NCBI RefSeq assembly: GCF_049331405.1
Contig: NZ_CP186274.1
Location: 7,564,001-7,628,000 of the forward strand
DNA: 64,000 nucleotides
Source: PoT sp049331405
GTDB taxonomy: Bacteria > Planctomycetota > Planctomycetia > Isosphaerales > Isosphaeraceae
Direction: 5' to 3'
Part shown: positions 25,894-34,808 of the stretch, piece after piece
Layout of the letters: each line of letters starts with the position of its first letter
Numbering within the stretch: position 1 is the stretch's first letter
Translations under genes and position numbers: made by a program
Notes under the pieces: generated by a model
The model's input: only the letters and a program-made list of their open reading frames with translations
The model's database searches: none
Told to the model about the DNA's origin: nothing

Positions 25894-27216
25894 GTGATCA
25901 ACGCAGGCGACCTGCTCGTCAAGACGCTCGGCCCTTGCAGGATCGATTCGCCGCTCAGTTCCCTACTGAACGGTCGACTTCAGACATTTCACAATGTTGA
26001 CGAGTCCGATCGAGTCCTCTTCGACGGTACCGCTTCGGCGCTCGCCGCGCGAGGCACGCCCATCGAGGATTTGCCCGCCTTCGAGCCGGCCGGGCCTCGC
26101 CGCAAGATCTTCTTCGATCCCTCGAAGACGCGAGCGGGGATCGTGACGTGCGGCGGGCTCTGTCCCGGGCTGAACGACGTGATCCGGGCACTCGTGATGG
26201 AACTGAGCCATCACTACGGCGTGCGGAAGATCTACGGCTTCAGCAACGGTTACCAGGGATTCATCGCCAAGTACCGCCGCGAGGTCATCGACCTCACGCC
26301 CGATTCGGTTGATGGCATCAATGAGCATGGGGGCACGATCCTCGGCACGTCGCGCGGGGAGCAGGATCCGGCCGAGATCGTCGACTGCCTGGAGCAGATG
26401 AGCGTCAACGTCCTGTTCGTGATCGGCGGGGATGGCACGCTGCGAGGGGCTCTGCGGATTGGACAGGTGGCGGCCGAGCGCGGCTCCAAGATCTCCGTCA
26501 TCGGCATCCCGAAGACGATCGATAATGATATCATGTATATTGATCAGAGCTTCGGATTCCAGACCGCATTCTCGGTGGCGAGCGAGGCCATCCGCGGGGC
26601 CCACATCGAGGCGCAGGCATCGCCGAATGGCGTCGGCCTGGTCAAGCTGATGGGGAGGCATTCGGGGTTCATCGCCTGCTATGCGTCGCTCGCCAAGAGC
26701 GACGCGAACATCGTCCTGATCCCTGAGGTACCCTTCCGACTCGAAGGGGAACAGGGGTTCCTCAACGTCGTGCGCGAGCGGGTCGAACGGCTCGGGCATG
26801 CCGTGGTCGTGGTCGCCGAGGGTGCCGGGCAGGATCTGCTCGAGCAGGTACCTCAACAGACCGACGCCTCGGGGAACGCCCGCCTGGGCGACATCGGGAT
26901 CTTCCTCAAGCAGCAGATCTCCGAGCATTTCGCCAGGTGCAACATCGAGTTGAACCTCAAGTATATCGATCCTAGTTACATAATTCGGAGTGTCCCTGCC
27001 AACCCGTTCGACAGCGTCTATTGCATCAGGCTCGGGCTCAACGCCGTCCACGCGGCCATGTCAGGCCGCACCGAGATGGTCGTCGGCCGCTGGCATGGCC
27101 GGTTCGTTCACGTCCCGATGGCGACGGCCATTCGCGAGCGATATCGGGTCGATCCTAACGGGGATCTTTGGACCTCGGTGCTCGAATGCACGGGGCAACC
27201 CCGCGAGTTCAAGTGA
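25894..27216 (+). CDS. pfkA: 6-phosphofructokinase, plant/spirochaete-like group, predicted ATP-dependent
   Basis: A 440-residue phosphofructokinase of the longer group, with an N-terminal extension of about 70 residues before the core (RAGIVTCGGLCPGLNDVIR). The phosphoryl-donor motif is GGDGT (G178-T182) and the substrate loop is PKTIDND (P206-D212). Glycine at the first site argues for ATP rather than pyrophosphate, while lysine in PKTIDND is shared with the PPi-type lineage; this combination is known from ATP-using members of that lineage. It catalyses the committed step of glycolysis, fructose-6-phosphate to the 1,6-bisphosphate. The GTG start at 25894 has only a weak ribosome-binding site. 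Confidence 0.88.
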   Translation: MINAGDLLVKTLGPCRIDSPLSSLLNGRLQTFHNVDESDRVLFDGTASALAARGTPIEDLPAFEPAGPRRKIFFDPSKTRAGIVTCGGLCPGLNDVIRALVMELSHHYGVRKIYGFSNGYQGFIAKYRREVIDLTPDSVDGINEHGGTILGTSRGEQDPAEIVDCLEQMSVNVLFVIGGDGTLRGALRIGQVAAERGSKISVIGIPKTIDNDIMYIDQSFGFQTAFSVASEAIRGAHIEAQASPNGVGLVKLMGRHSGFIACYASLAKSDANIVLIPEVPFRLEGEQGFLNVVRERVERLGHAVVVVAEGAGQDLLEQVPQQTDASGNARLGDIGIFLKQQISEHFARCNIELNLKYIDPSYIIRSVPANPFDSVYCIRLGLNAVHAAMSGRTEMVVGRWHGRFVHVPMATAIRERYRVDPNGDLWTSVLECTGQPREFK

Positions 27217-27480
27217 GAGATTGCAGTCATAGAGTTTGCCGCTTAAGGCAGGCTCTTGAAGGCCTTGCCGCGTTTAAGAACGAGATAAACTCCGATCATT
27301 CCTCGGGAACCGGCCGATTGCGGCAGCGTAATGGGCGCGTGATACTGGCGGTCGAATCAGGTCGCGCAGGCTCGACGTCGCGACGAGGCTCGAGCAGCCC
27401 CCACGCCATGCCTCGAGTTCTGCCGACGCTTGCGGTCGATATGAACCGCCCGGTTCCGACTTCCCGAGGAGAATGACGCA

Positions 27481-28842
27481 ATGTTCGTTCGACCAACCCG
27501 TCGTGATTTCTTCCGACAGACCGCGATCGCCGGCGCCGCGGGCACGGCCCTGATCGGCGAGACGAACGCCCAGGCCGATGACAAGCCCGCGACGACTGAT
27601 GAGAAGAAGGTCCGATTCGCCTGCATCGGTGTCGGCGGCAAGGGCCACAGCGACACCGAGGCGGCCGGTAGGCACGGCGAGATCGTCGCGCTTTGCGACG
27701 TCGATGAGGTGGTCCTCGATAAGATGGGGGAGCGATTCCCCGGGGCCAAGAAGTATTTCGACTACCGCAAGATGCTCGAAGACCTCGGCGACAAGATCGA
27801 CGCCGTCACCGTAAGCACCCCCGACCATAGCCATGCGCCCGCCAGCGTGATGGCGATGAAGATGGGCAAGCATTGCTTCTGCCAGAAGCCCCTCACCTGG
27901 TCGATCGAGGAAGCCCGCGTGATGCGCACGCTGGCCGCCGAGAAGAAGCTCTGCACGCAGATGGGGAACCAGGGGACCGCCGATAACGGATTCCGCGCGG
28001 GGGTCGAACTCTTGCGGTCGGACACGCTCGGCCAGGTCAAGGAGATCCACGTCTGGACGAACCGGCCGGTATGGCCCCAGGGTATCCCCCGTCCCAAGGA
28101 GACGCCCGGCGTCCCCAACCACGTCCGCTGGTACGAGTTTCTCGGCCCCGCGCCCGACCGGCCGTACAACCCCGCCTACGCCCCGTTCAACTGGCGAGGC
28201 TGGCTCGACTACGGCACGGGGGCCCTCGGGGACATGGCCTGCCACACGATCAACATCGCCGCGATGGCGTTGAACCTGTTCGACCCGGAGTCGGTGGAAG
28301 TCGTCGACACCTCGGGCATCGTCGACAAGGAAACGTACCCGGTCTGGTCGATCATCAAGTTCCACTTCGGGGCTCGCGAGGGCCGCGGACCCATCACGCT
28401 GACCTGGTACGACGGCGGAGACAACCTGCCCGACTCGAAGCGGGCGTTCAAGAGCCTGCTCCACGGGGAGAATGCGTCGGGCAGCGGCCTGCTCCTCGTC
28501 GGCGAGAAGGGCTCCTTCTTCACCCAGAATGACTACGGCGCGGAGCACACCCTGCTGCCTCGCGATCGCTTCAAGGACGTCTCGACTCCGCCCCAGACCC
28601 TGCCCCGCTCCCCCGGCCACTTCACCGAGTGGGTCGAGGCGATCAAGACCAATGACCCCTCTAAGGCCCTCTCGAACTTCGAGTACGCCGGCCGCCTCAC
28701 CGAGACCGTGCTCCTCGGCGTCCTTGCCCTGAAAGTGGGGGGCAAGATCGAGTGGGATGCCGAGAACATGAAGGTCAAGGGGATGCCCGAGGCGGATCAG
28801 TTCATCCGTCGGCAGTATCGCCCGGGATTCTCGATCCACTGA
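27481..28842 (+). CDS. Gfo/Idh/MocA-family oxidoreductase with Tat signal
   Basis: A 453-residue exported NAD(P)-type oxidoreductase. The leader (PTRRDFFRQTAIAGAAG) is a twin-arginine signal. The Rossmann fold starts with FACIGVGGKGHSDTEAAGRH; the motif that is usually EKP reads CQKPLTWSIEEAR, common in planctomycete members. The C-terminal domain includes WYEFLGPAPDRPYNPAYAPF and WLDYGTGALGDMACH. GAGGAG lies nine bases before the ATG. Members oxidise or rearrange sugars and cyclitols; the substrate here is unknown. It stands as a single gene, facing an SDR gene across a hairpin. Confidence 0.9.
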   Translation: MFVRPTRRDFFRQTAIAGAAGTALIGETNAQADDKPATTDEKKVRFACIGVGGKGHSDTEAAGRHGEIVALCDVDEVVLDKMGERFPGAKKYFDYRKMLEDLGDKIDAVTVSTPDHSHAPASVMAMKMGKHCFCQKPLTWSIEEARVMRTLAAEKKLCTQMGNQGTADNGFRAGVELLRSDTLGQVKEIHVWTNRPVWPQGIPRPKETPGVPNHVRWYEFLGPAPDRPYNPAYAPFNWRGWLDYGTGALGDMACHTINIAAMALNLFDPESVEVVDTSGIVDKETYPVWSIIKFHFGAREGRGPITLTWYDGGDNLPDSKRAFKSLLHGENASGSGLLLVGEKGSFFTQNDYGAEHTLLPRDRFKDVSTPPQTLPRSPGHFTEWVEAIKTNDPSKALSNFEYAGRLTETVLLGVLALKVGGKIEWDAENMKVKGMPEADQFIRRQYRPGFSIH

Positions 28843-28874
28843 GCGAATGGGATCCAGCCAACGCCATGAATGAG

Positions 28875-28903
28875 GCCGGGGCGGGAGCTATCTCCCCCCT
28901 GGC
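28875..28903. terminator. Hairpin between convergent genes
   Basis: GCCGGGGCGGGAG and CTCCCCCCTGGC form an imperfect stem around CTAT, between the convergent oxidoreductase and SDR genes. No long T-run follows, so termination activity is only likely. Confidence 0.4.
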
Positions 28904-28912
28904 TTCTCGCAT

Positions 28913-29680
28913 TTACATGGCCGAGGAAAAGCCGCCGTCGACGGGAATCGCGACGCCAGTCACATAGTCGCTCGCCGCGCTCGAGAGCCAGACGGCCGTC
29001 CCCGCGATGTCGGCCGGGGATCCCCAACGCCCTTGCGGGATACGTCCTTGCATCCGCTCATATAAGCCGGGGACGTGGGCACGCGCCCTGTCGGTCAATT
29101 CGGTTTCGAACCAGCCGGGCAGGATCGCGTTGACCTGGATGTTGTCCAGGGCCCAGGCGAGGGCGCAGCTCTTGCTGAACTGGACGATTCCACCCTTGCT
29201 CGTGGCGTAGGCCGAGGCGTATGGGATGCCGAAATACGAACCCATGCTGCCGATGTTGATGACCTTGCCGCCGCCGGCCGACTTGAGGTGAGGGTATGCC
29301 TCCTTGGACACGAGGAAGGCGCTCGTGAGGTTCACGTCCATCACGGTGTTCCACTCTTCGAGCGTGAGCTCGTGCGGCGGCTTGCGGATCGAGGTGCCCG
29401 CGTTGTTGACGAGCACGTCGATCCTGCCGAACTCTTGCGCAATCGCCGCGACGGCCGTAGCCACCTGCTCGGGGACGGAGACGTCGGCCTTCTGGGTGAA
29501 CACCTTCGCCCCGAGGTCCTCTCGGAGCGATTGGGCGGCCGCCAGCGTCTTCGCCTCGTTGCGAGCCACGATGGCGATACTCGCCCCCGCCTGGGCCAGG
29601 CCGCGGGCGATGCCGAGACCCAGGCCGCCGTTGCCTCCGGTGACGACCGCAACCTTACCGGACAGATCGAATGGATTCAC
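28913..29680 (-). CDS. SDR-family oxidoreductase (gluconate/2-deoxygluconate dehydrogenase-like)
   Basis: A 255-residue classical short-chain dehydrogenase. It has the cofactor motif TGGNGGLGLGIA, NNAG, the catalytic serine region (INIGSMGSYFG) and YATSK, and ends in the usual GVAIPVDGGFS. The overall pattern is closest to gluconate 5-dehydrogenase or KduD-like enzymes of sugar-acid metabolism, but substrate specificity cannot be read. A GTG start at 29680 is preferred over 29734 because GAGGGG precedes it and SDR proteins begin a few residues before the glycine motif. It follows the FAD oxidase gene by 66 bp on the same strand, so the two may be co-transcribed. Confidence 0.88.
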   Translation of the reverse strand: MNPFDLSGKVAVVTGGNGGLGLGIARGLAQAGASIAIVARNEAKTLAAAQSLREDLGAKVFTQKADVSVPEQVATAVAAIAQEFGRIDVLVNNAGTSIRKPPHELTLEEWNTVMDVNLTSAFLVSKEAYPHLKSAGGGKVINIGSMGSYFGIPYASAYATSKGGIVQFSKSCALAWALDNIQVNAILPGWFETELTDRARAHVPGLYERMQGRIPQGRWGSPADIAGTAVWLSSAASDYVTGVAIPVDGGFSSAM

Positions 29681-29746
29681 CGCACCTGACCCCTCTGGCT
29701 CGCCTGTTCGACGATCGACTCTCGTTTCGTTCACGCGAGGGCCAGG

Positions 29747-30892
29747 TTAAACGCTCCCCAGCGCGTTGGAAACGACCTGCTCCGCCAGGCCGAACGAGAG
29801 GGTCATGCCCAGGCCGCTCGACACGGTCACGGCGGTGGCCCCTTCGCCCGGATTGGCGACCATGTAAGGGATGTTGGGGTGCTTCGCGTAGATCCCATTC
29901 CAGCGCGAGGCGATGCGGAAGCCGGGGACGGCCAGGAACGTCATCAGGTACCTCAGGATGATCTCGTCGATCATCGCCTTATCGAAGGGTTCGATGTCGT
30001 CGCCATACTCGTGGGAGTCCCCGACGACGACCTCGCCCAGCCCGTTCTGCGAGGCCATGACGTGGATCCCGAAGCGGTCGAACTCGGGGTTCTCACGCGC
30101 GACTCGAGCCTTGAGTTCGGGCAGGGTCGGGCAATCCTCGAATGCTCGGTAGTGCCTGAGTGTCAGCCCTGCCGCCAGCATCGGCCCGAGCCGCCAGCCC
30201 CCCTCGATCGGGGCGGACCGCATCATCTGGAGCTTGCATCGGACGAGTTGGTGTTCGCCGAACGCTTCGGGGTAAAGCGTTTCGTAGTCGTCCCCCGAGC
30301 AGACCCAAATCTTATCGGCGGACCACGTCTCGCCGCCCGCGGTGATCGTGGGGTGGTCGTAGTCGGTGACGACGGTCCCGAACCGGAACGTGACCCCGAA
30401 CTCGCGGCTGAGGTACTCCGGCAGGCCTGCGACGATCTGGCGAGGATCCACCGAGACCTCGGTCGGGCTCCACATCCCGACTCTGAGCCCCTCAGGCCTG
30501 ACGCCTGGAGCCCTCTTCACGACCTCTCCAGGAGCCAGGAGATCGCATTCGATGCCGGAGGCCTTCGCCTTCGCCACGAATTCCCGGAGGACCTGCTCCT
30601 CGTCCTCGTGGTAAGCGAGGTGCAACGATCCTACGGGGGCGTGCCAGAGCCCGCTTTCGGCCAGCACCCCGCGCCAGACCTCGACACTCCGGACGGCGAG
30701 GTCGCGGATGGGACCGGGAGCCTGTCCGATGGGCCAGAGCATTCCGAAGTTACGGACGGAAGCTCCCGACGCCCGCGGCCCTCTCTCGAAGACGAGGACC
30801 TTCCGGCCTCGCCTCGCGAGATGATACGCATGAGCCAGGCCCACGATGCCCGCACCGACGACCGCATCATCAAACCGGCGAGTGACAGCCAT
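29747..30892 (-). CDS. FAD-dependent amino-acid-oxidase-like enzyme (TIGR03364 type)
   Basis: A 381-residue DAO-family flavoprotein. The N-terminal dinucleotide motif is VVGAGIVGLAHAYHLARRG, followed by RASGASVRNFGMLWPIGQAPG, a signature of the TIGR03364 group, and it ends with SSGLGMTLSFGLAEQV. That group has been proposed to deaminate aminophosphonates because relatives sit beside phosphonate genes; no phosphonate gene is visible here, so the substrate is open. The ATG at 30892 is chosen (GGAGG lies 11 bases upstream); starts at 30910 or 30913 would add six or seven residues. Confidence 0.82.
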   Translation of the reverse strand: MAVTRRFDDAVVGAGIVGLAHAYHLARRGRKVLVFERGPRASGASVRNFGMLWPIGQAPGPIRDLAVRSVEVWRGVLAESGLWHAPVGSLHLAYHEDEEQVLREFVAKAKASGIECDLLAPGEVVKRAPGVRPEGLRVGMWSPTEVSVDPRQIVAGLPEYLSREFGVTFRFGTVVTDYDHPTITAGGETWSADKIWVCSGDDYETLYPEAFGEHQLVRCKLQMMRSAPIEGGWRLGPMLAAGLTLRHYRAFEDCPTLPELKARVARENPEFDRFGIHVMASQNGLGEVVVGDSHEYGDDIEPFDKAMIDEIILRYLMTFLAVPGFRIASRWNGIYAKHPNIPYMVANPGEGATAVTVSSGLGMTLSFGLAEQVVSNALGSV

Positions 30893-30951
30893 CTCGACCT
30901 GGGCCTCCATCAAGCTTTCCGACGCGAATCAAGACTCACGCCAAATGAGCA

Positions 30952-31422
30952 TCAGTTCCCGAGCTGTTCCGTGATCGCCTTGAGGTCGTCGGGTTTGACG
31001 GTCGAGTCTTTCGACAAAGCGCTCAGGAATTGCTTCGACGCCTCCGGTCGTGGGAGGGAGGGGATGCTGCCGAGCTTGGTGCTGAACTCGGCGACGAGTC
31101 CCTCGAGAGTCGGAGCCGAGCCCTTCTTCGAAGCCTCGGCCTTCGCTGACTTGCGAGCTTCGTCGGCGTCGGGGACGGATGCCTTGAATTTCTCGAGGGC
31201 GTCGGCCTTTGACTTCTCTCGGTTCGACCGTCGTTCCGGCAAGCTCTTGTACCGGAAGACAAACTCCTGGGCCAGCGTCTCCGGGGTGTATTGCGTTTCC
31301 TTGCTGAACTCGGCGTCATTGCCGCCGCAGCCCGGGAGCCACGGGAGGAGGGACACGACCACGGCCATCGTGAGCGTGGCGAACGGCTTGGAAAGCGAAA
31401 TGCGGGCGGCGTCGCGAATCAT
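30952..31422 (-). CDS. Small lipoprotein, family not recognised
   Basis: A 156-residue protein with a lipoprotein signal (VVSLLPWLPGC, cysteine near residue 32). The rest is charged and lysine/glutamate-rich, predicted helical, with no recognised domain. It lies 166 bp downstream of the DUF1559 gene on the same strand, and a short lipoprotein after a DUF1559 gene is a recurring arrangement in planctomycetes. A shared role in the envelope or in the pseudopilin-like system is inferred from position only. Confidence 0.7.
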   Translation of the reverse strand: MIRDAARISLSKPFATLTMAVVVSLLPWLPGCGGNDAEFSKETQYTPETLAQEFVFRYKSLPERRSNREKSKADALEKFKASVPDADEARKSAKAEASKKGSAPTLEGLVAEFSTKLGSIPSLPRPEASKQFLSALSKDSTVKPDDLKAITEQLGN

Positions 31423-31588
31423 GGGGGATCCAGGCCTCTGTGGGACGAATGCGGGAGCCGACGTTATGAATGCGGGCGGCTTACCGAAGGAGAGATGGAA
31501 GTTGGCCGTGGTCCATCATCTTCGAAGTGAAGACGACGAGCCACGGCCATATTGCTAGATCATCGCGGGAATCAACCGTAACTCGAGC

Positions 31589-32737
31589 TCAGAACGAGTC
31601 CGAGGAGATGATTTCGCCGCCGTTGCGGGTGCCGAGCGCCCACCAGGCGGGGAGGTTGACCGTGTTCTTCACGAACCGGACCGAGCCGTCCATCATGCCG
31701 ACGTTCACGCCGCCGGGGTGGTTGCTGGTGGGGTTCATGCCCGTGTCGCCCTCGAAGCAGCGGAGGGTGTTCGAGTAGTACACGTGGATCGGCGGGGCGT
31801 TCGGCGGCAGCAGGTGGGCATAGAGGTGACCTTCCCAGCCGTCGCTGAAGGCCCAGGTCGCGCCTTTGTACATGCTCCAGTCCGGCCAGTTGACGGGCCC
31901 GGCAAGGCCGTCGCGGACGACCAGCAAGGCGGGGGCGTCATCCTGCTCGATCAGGGCGGAGTTGGTGTAGTTCAGGTTCCGGCGCTTGTCGGGCGAGTTG
32001 CCCGAGCCGTCGTTCACCAGCGATTCGCTCACGGCCGCGGTGTTCGAGAGGCCGTCGGTGATGCTAGCCGCATTCACGTTCTGGTTGGCGGTCGCGGCCT
32101 TGGCGGGCGTGCAAGGGCCGTTCGTCGAGTACATGCGGGAGGTCGAGATCACGCCCTGCGATGGCGGGACGTTGCCACCGTTCGGGGTGCCGCCGGGCAT
32201 CAGGATGTTGCGGGGGTGGGCCGTGTTGCCCGGGTAGTTCTGGTTGCCGAGCTTGCCGCCCGAGGTGTTGACGTATCCGTCCTGGGGCAAGTTGGTGATG
32301 CCATCGGAGGGGCAGAGGAAGGCGCTGATCGAAGCCTTGTGGGCCGTCCCATTAACGCCGTTGACGATGTTGTTGGCGCCGTAGAAGCCGTCGGAGTGGG
32401 CGAAGTTGAGCGAGTTATAGATCGCCGTCTGCTCAACGAAGGGCAGGACCTGGCAGTGCCAACCGCGGTTGCCCGACGAGCCGCCGGTCCCGCTGTACTC
32501 ATCGGCACGGCGATATTCGTGCACGGGGGTCGTGCCGAAGGTCTCCATGTAGTTGGCGATGGCGAGGCCGAGCTGCTTCAGGTTGTTCGTACACTGGGCG
32601 CGGCGGGCCGCCTCGCGAGCCGCCTGGACTGCCGGCAGGAGCAAGGCGATCAGGACGGCGATGATCGAGATCACGACCAGCAATTCGATGAGGGTGAACC
32701 CTCGAGGACTTCGTCGTCGGGAGGAAAGCGAGGTCAT
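31589..32737 (-). CDS. DUF1559 protein (type II pseudopilin-like)
   Basis: A 382-residue protein. The N-terminus is a prepilin-type signal (RGFTLIELLVVISIIAVLIA) with the cleavage glycine and +5 glutamate, followed by LLPAVQAAREAARRAQCTNN. The DUF1559 body ends with GGVNVGMMDGSVRFVKNTV, the conserved close of the family (H-x-G-G-V-N). The start at 32737 is chosen because GGAG lies six bases upstream and it places the signal at the very N-terminus; upstream in-frame codons look non-coding. Planctomycetes carry many such genes, and their assembly and role remain poorly known. Confidence 0.92.
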   Translation of the reverse strand: MTSLSSRRRSPRGFTLIELLVVISIIAVLIALLLPAVQAAREAARRAQCTNNLKQLGLAIANYMETFGTTPVHEYRRADEYSGTGGSSGNRGWHCQVLPFVEQTAIYNSLNFAHSDGFYGANNIVNGVNGTAHKASISAFLCPSDGITNLPQDGYVNTSGGKLGNQNYPGNTAHPRNILMPGGTPNGGNVPPSQGVISTSRMYSTNGPCTPAKAATANQNVNAASITDGLSNTAAVSESLVNDGSGNSPDKRRNLNYTNSALIEQDDAPALLVVRDGLAGPVNWPDWSMYKGATWAFSDGWEGHLYAHLLPPNAPPIHVYYSNTLRCFEGDTGMNPTSNHPGGVNVGMMDGSVRFVKNTVNLPAWWALGTRNGGEIISSDSF

Positions 32738-33198
32738 GCGGTTCTCCAGTGCTGAAGCAAATAACAAGGGGATTAGCATATCAATGAGATCATCGTGATC
32801 TTCGTCGGGACCTCCGCGAATGAATTCGGGGAGGTCGATCCGTTCGGAGGAGCTTGGAAGGACTTCTCGTTCGTCGCCCAGGTCTTCATCGACGTCGGGA
32901 CAAACTGCCTCTGGGGAGTTCTGTGCTGTACAGAACCGGCCGTGTGGTTTACGCAGATCATGGTACACATCGCATCGGAACATACAAGGGGGCAGGTAAT
33001 GAAGTTTCGATGAATGGTTTGTCCAAGTCGTGAATTGACGATGAAATGCGACGGCACAGGCGTTTAGAATGTCCGCGGCCTGTGATAGACAGGGCCGGGT
33101 GACGGTGCCCGGGACGAGACAGTTACCTATGACAGATCAACACTCCCCGCGGGACGACGACGTTCGTGTCTCGCCCTCCTCCGCCCCGAGGCGCCGCA
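32738..33198. other. Divergent promoter region
   Basis: About 460 bases between the DUF1559 gene (leftward) and the GntR/LacI-type regulator (rightward). The only notable signal is the palindrome at 32918-32936. No gene is supported. Confidence 0.5.
32918..32936. promoter_or_regulatory. Candidate operator palindrome
   Basis: GTTCTGT-GCTGT-ACAGAAC, perfect 7-base arms, located in the divergent region between the DUF1559 gene and a GntR/LacI-type regulator. It could be the regulator's own site. The only support is symmetry and position. Confidence 0.35.
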
Positions 33199-34386
33199 AT
33201 GTCGTCGACGGAACAGCCGCTCTATCTCGAAGTCTCGAGGAAGATTGAAGCGAGGATCACCACCGGATCCTGGCGAGCCGACGAACGCATTCCGGGTGTC
33301 CGCGAGATCGCCGAGGAGCATCAGGTCTCGGTGGTCACCGCCTCTCGAGCCCTGCAAGTCCTAAGAGATAAAGGGATCATCAAGAGCGTGGAGCGTTCGG
33401 GGAGTTACCTCATCCCGAAGCTCACGCAGGCGGACGAATCCTGGGCGCTCTGCTTCTGCATCACGCCCGGCCCCTGGCAGAAGGCCTCGCACGCGGTCGC
33501 GATGGAAGGTTTCGAGGCGCTCGGTAGGCGCGGTGTCGCGCGGTTCCTGACCAATGCCATCACGCTCGACTCCGCGGAATCGCCGCAGGAGATCAAACGC
33601 CAGGTGCGTCGGGCGATGGAATCCGGGATCAAGGGGCTGTTCTGCCTCCCCTCACGCATCGACGAGGAGAGCTTGGCCCGGGACGAACGGCTGCTCCAGG
33701 CTTGCAGGGAACTCGGGCTCCCCGTCGTCCTCATCGAGCGGAACCTACGCGGTAACGCGCGGGAGCTGGAATGGGACCTCGTGGGACCGGACGACTTCGA
33801 GGGGGGCGTCCGCTGTACCGAGCATCTCCAGGAGGTGGGGCGGAAGCGAATCGCGTTCGTCCAGGGCGGACCGACCAGCAGCCACAACGATCGGATGGCG
33901 GGGTACCTCTTCGCAAGTCTGAAGGCCCAGAGAGTTGATCCCAACATCGTTGGTCACGCGCCGCCGACTCTCCTCGAATTTCGACATGATTTGCCCAGCA
34001 AGCAGGCCTATTGCCTACTAGCCGAACGGGTGATCGAGTCCGAAGCCGATGGCGTCATCTGTTTCCAAGACACCACGGCCATGGGCCTGATCCTGGAACT
34101 CCTCGCCCGAGGCAAGCGGATACCCGACGAGGTCGCGATCACCGGATTCGATGACCTCCCGATCGGCAACTCCTTCTCGATCGGCGTCACCACCTATACG
34201 CTCGATTCCGTCACGGTAGCCCAACGCGCCCTCGAAATTATGCGGTATCGGATCGCGAACCCCGACGCCAAGCCGGTCCGCGTCCTCGTCCCCGGCGAGC
34301 TCATCCGGCGCGAGAGTAGCTGCACTTCGGCCGCGGTGGACTCTCCCGACTGGCGACCGACGATGCAAATCGGCTTCGGAGCCTGA
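33199..34386 (+). CDS. GntR-HTH / LacI-type sensor hybrid transcriptional regulator
   Basis: A 395-residue regulator. The N-terminal GntR winged helix covers about residues 8-75 (WRADERIPGVREIAEEHQVS). The C-terminal periplasmic-binding-protein-like domain of LacI/GalR regulators covers about 85-370 (GVRCTEHLQEVGRKRIAFVQ, IPDEVAITGFDDLPIG). This architecture is that of AraR-like sugar-responsive repressors, so a sugar ligand is likely. The ATG at 33199 is chosen over a GTG at 33166 because it starts just before the conserved helix region. It is divergent from the DUF1559 gene. Confidence 0.88.
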   Translation: MSSTEQPLYLEVSRKIEARITTGSWRADERIPGVREIAEEHQVSVVTASRALQVLRDKGIIKSVERSGSYLIPKLTQADESWALCFCITPGPWQKASHAVAMEGFEALGRRGVARFLTNAITLDSAESPQEIKRQVRRAMESGIKGLFCLPSRIDEESLARDERLLQACRELGLPVVLIERNLRGNARELEWDLVGPDDFEGGVRCTEHLQEVGRKRIAFVQGGPTSSHNDRMAGYLFASLKAQRVDPNIVGHAPPTLLEFRHDLPSKQAYCLLAERVIESEADGVICFQDTTAMGLILELLARGKRIPDEVAITGFDDLPIGNSFSIGVTTYTLDSVTVAQRALEIMRYRIANPDAKPVRVLVPGELIRRESSCTSAAVDSPDWRPTMQIGFGA

Positions 34387-34550
34387 TGGCGCGAGGGAAC
34401 TCGACGTCCGCCTGGGGATCCACCTCAGCCGTTCAATTTGGATCAATATTCGCGGCCGCCTGGCGAACGCTTCTGGAAAGGGACGACCCCAGAGGTGGCA
34501 GCGATGTCGCGGGGCGTATGTCCCTGATTTCAGCAGCCGAGGCGGTCGCG

Positions 34551-34778
34551 ATGACTCGTCGTTCGAAATCCATCACGCTCGTCTTGATGGGGCAAACCTT
34601 GCTCCTCGCGGGCGGTTGTTCTCGCCGGGATGAGGAGGAAGAGAGGCATCGTCATCATGGAGCCGGGACGTTCATCGGCCGAGGCCCGGTCGTCACCGGC
34701 GTGAGAGGCAGCACCGCGCCGAGCGTCTCGGCGCGTGGCGGGTTCGGCAGCTTTGGGGGACATGGCGTCAGTTCTTGA
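34551..34778 (+). CDS. Small Gly/Ser-rich lipoprotein next to an ATP-grasp ligase
   Basis: A 75-residue predicted lipoprotein: a signal with lipobox LAGGC (cysteine near residue 27), an Asp/Glu/His-rich stretch, and a glycine-rich tail (RGGFGSFGGHGVSS). It lies 30 bp before a glutathionylspermidine-synthase-like gene. In other bacteria the YgiC-type ligase is paired with a YgiB-type lipoprotein ending in a similar Gly/Ser-rich tail, so it is probably the functional counterpart, though similarity is limited to that layout. GAGGCGG precedes the ATG. Confidence 0.7.
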   Translation: MTRRSKSITLVLMGQTLLLAGGCSRRDEEEERHRHHGAGTFIGRGPVVTGVRGSTAPSVSARGGFGSFGGHGVSS

Positions 34779-34808
34779 ACTGATTCCCACCGACCGCGAG
34801 AGAAAAAT

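Noticed and set aside
32918..32936. LexA box
   Set aside because: CTG and CAG are separated by seven bases, not the ten of the proteobacterial LexA box, and the GAAC-N4-GTTC form is absent.
33166..33198. Earlier GTG start for the GntR/LacI-type regulator
   Set aside because: It adds only a proline/arginine-rich lead not seen in the family; the ATG at 33199 sits right before the winged helix.
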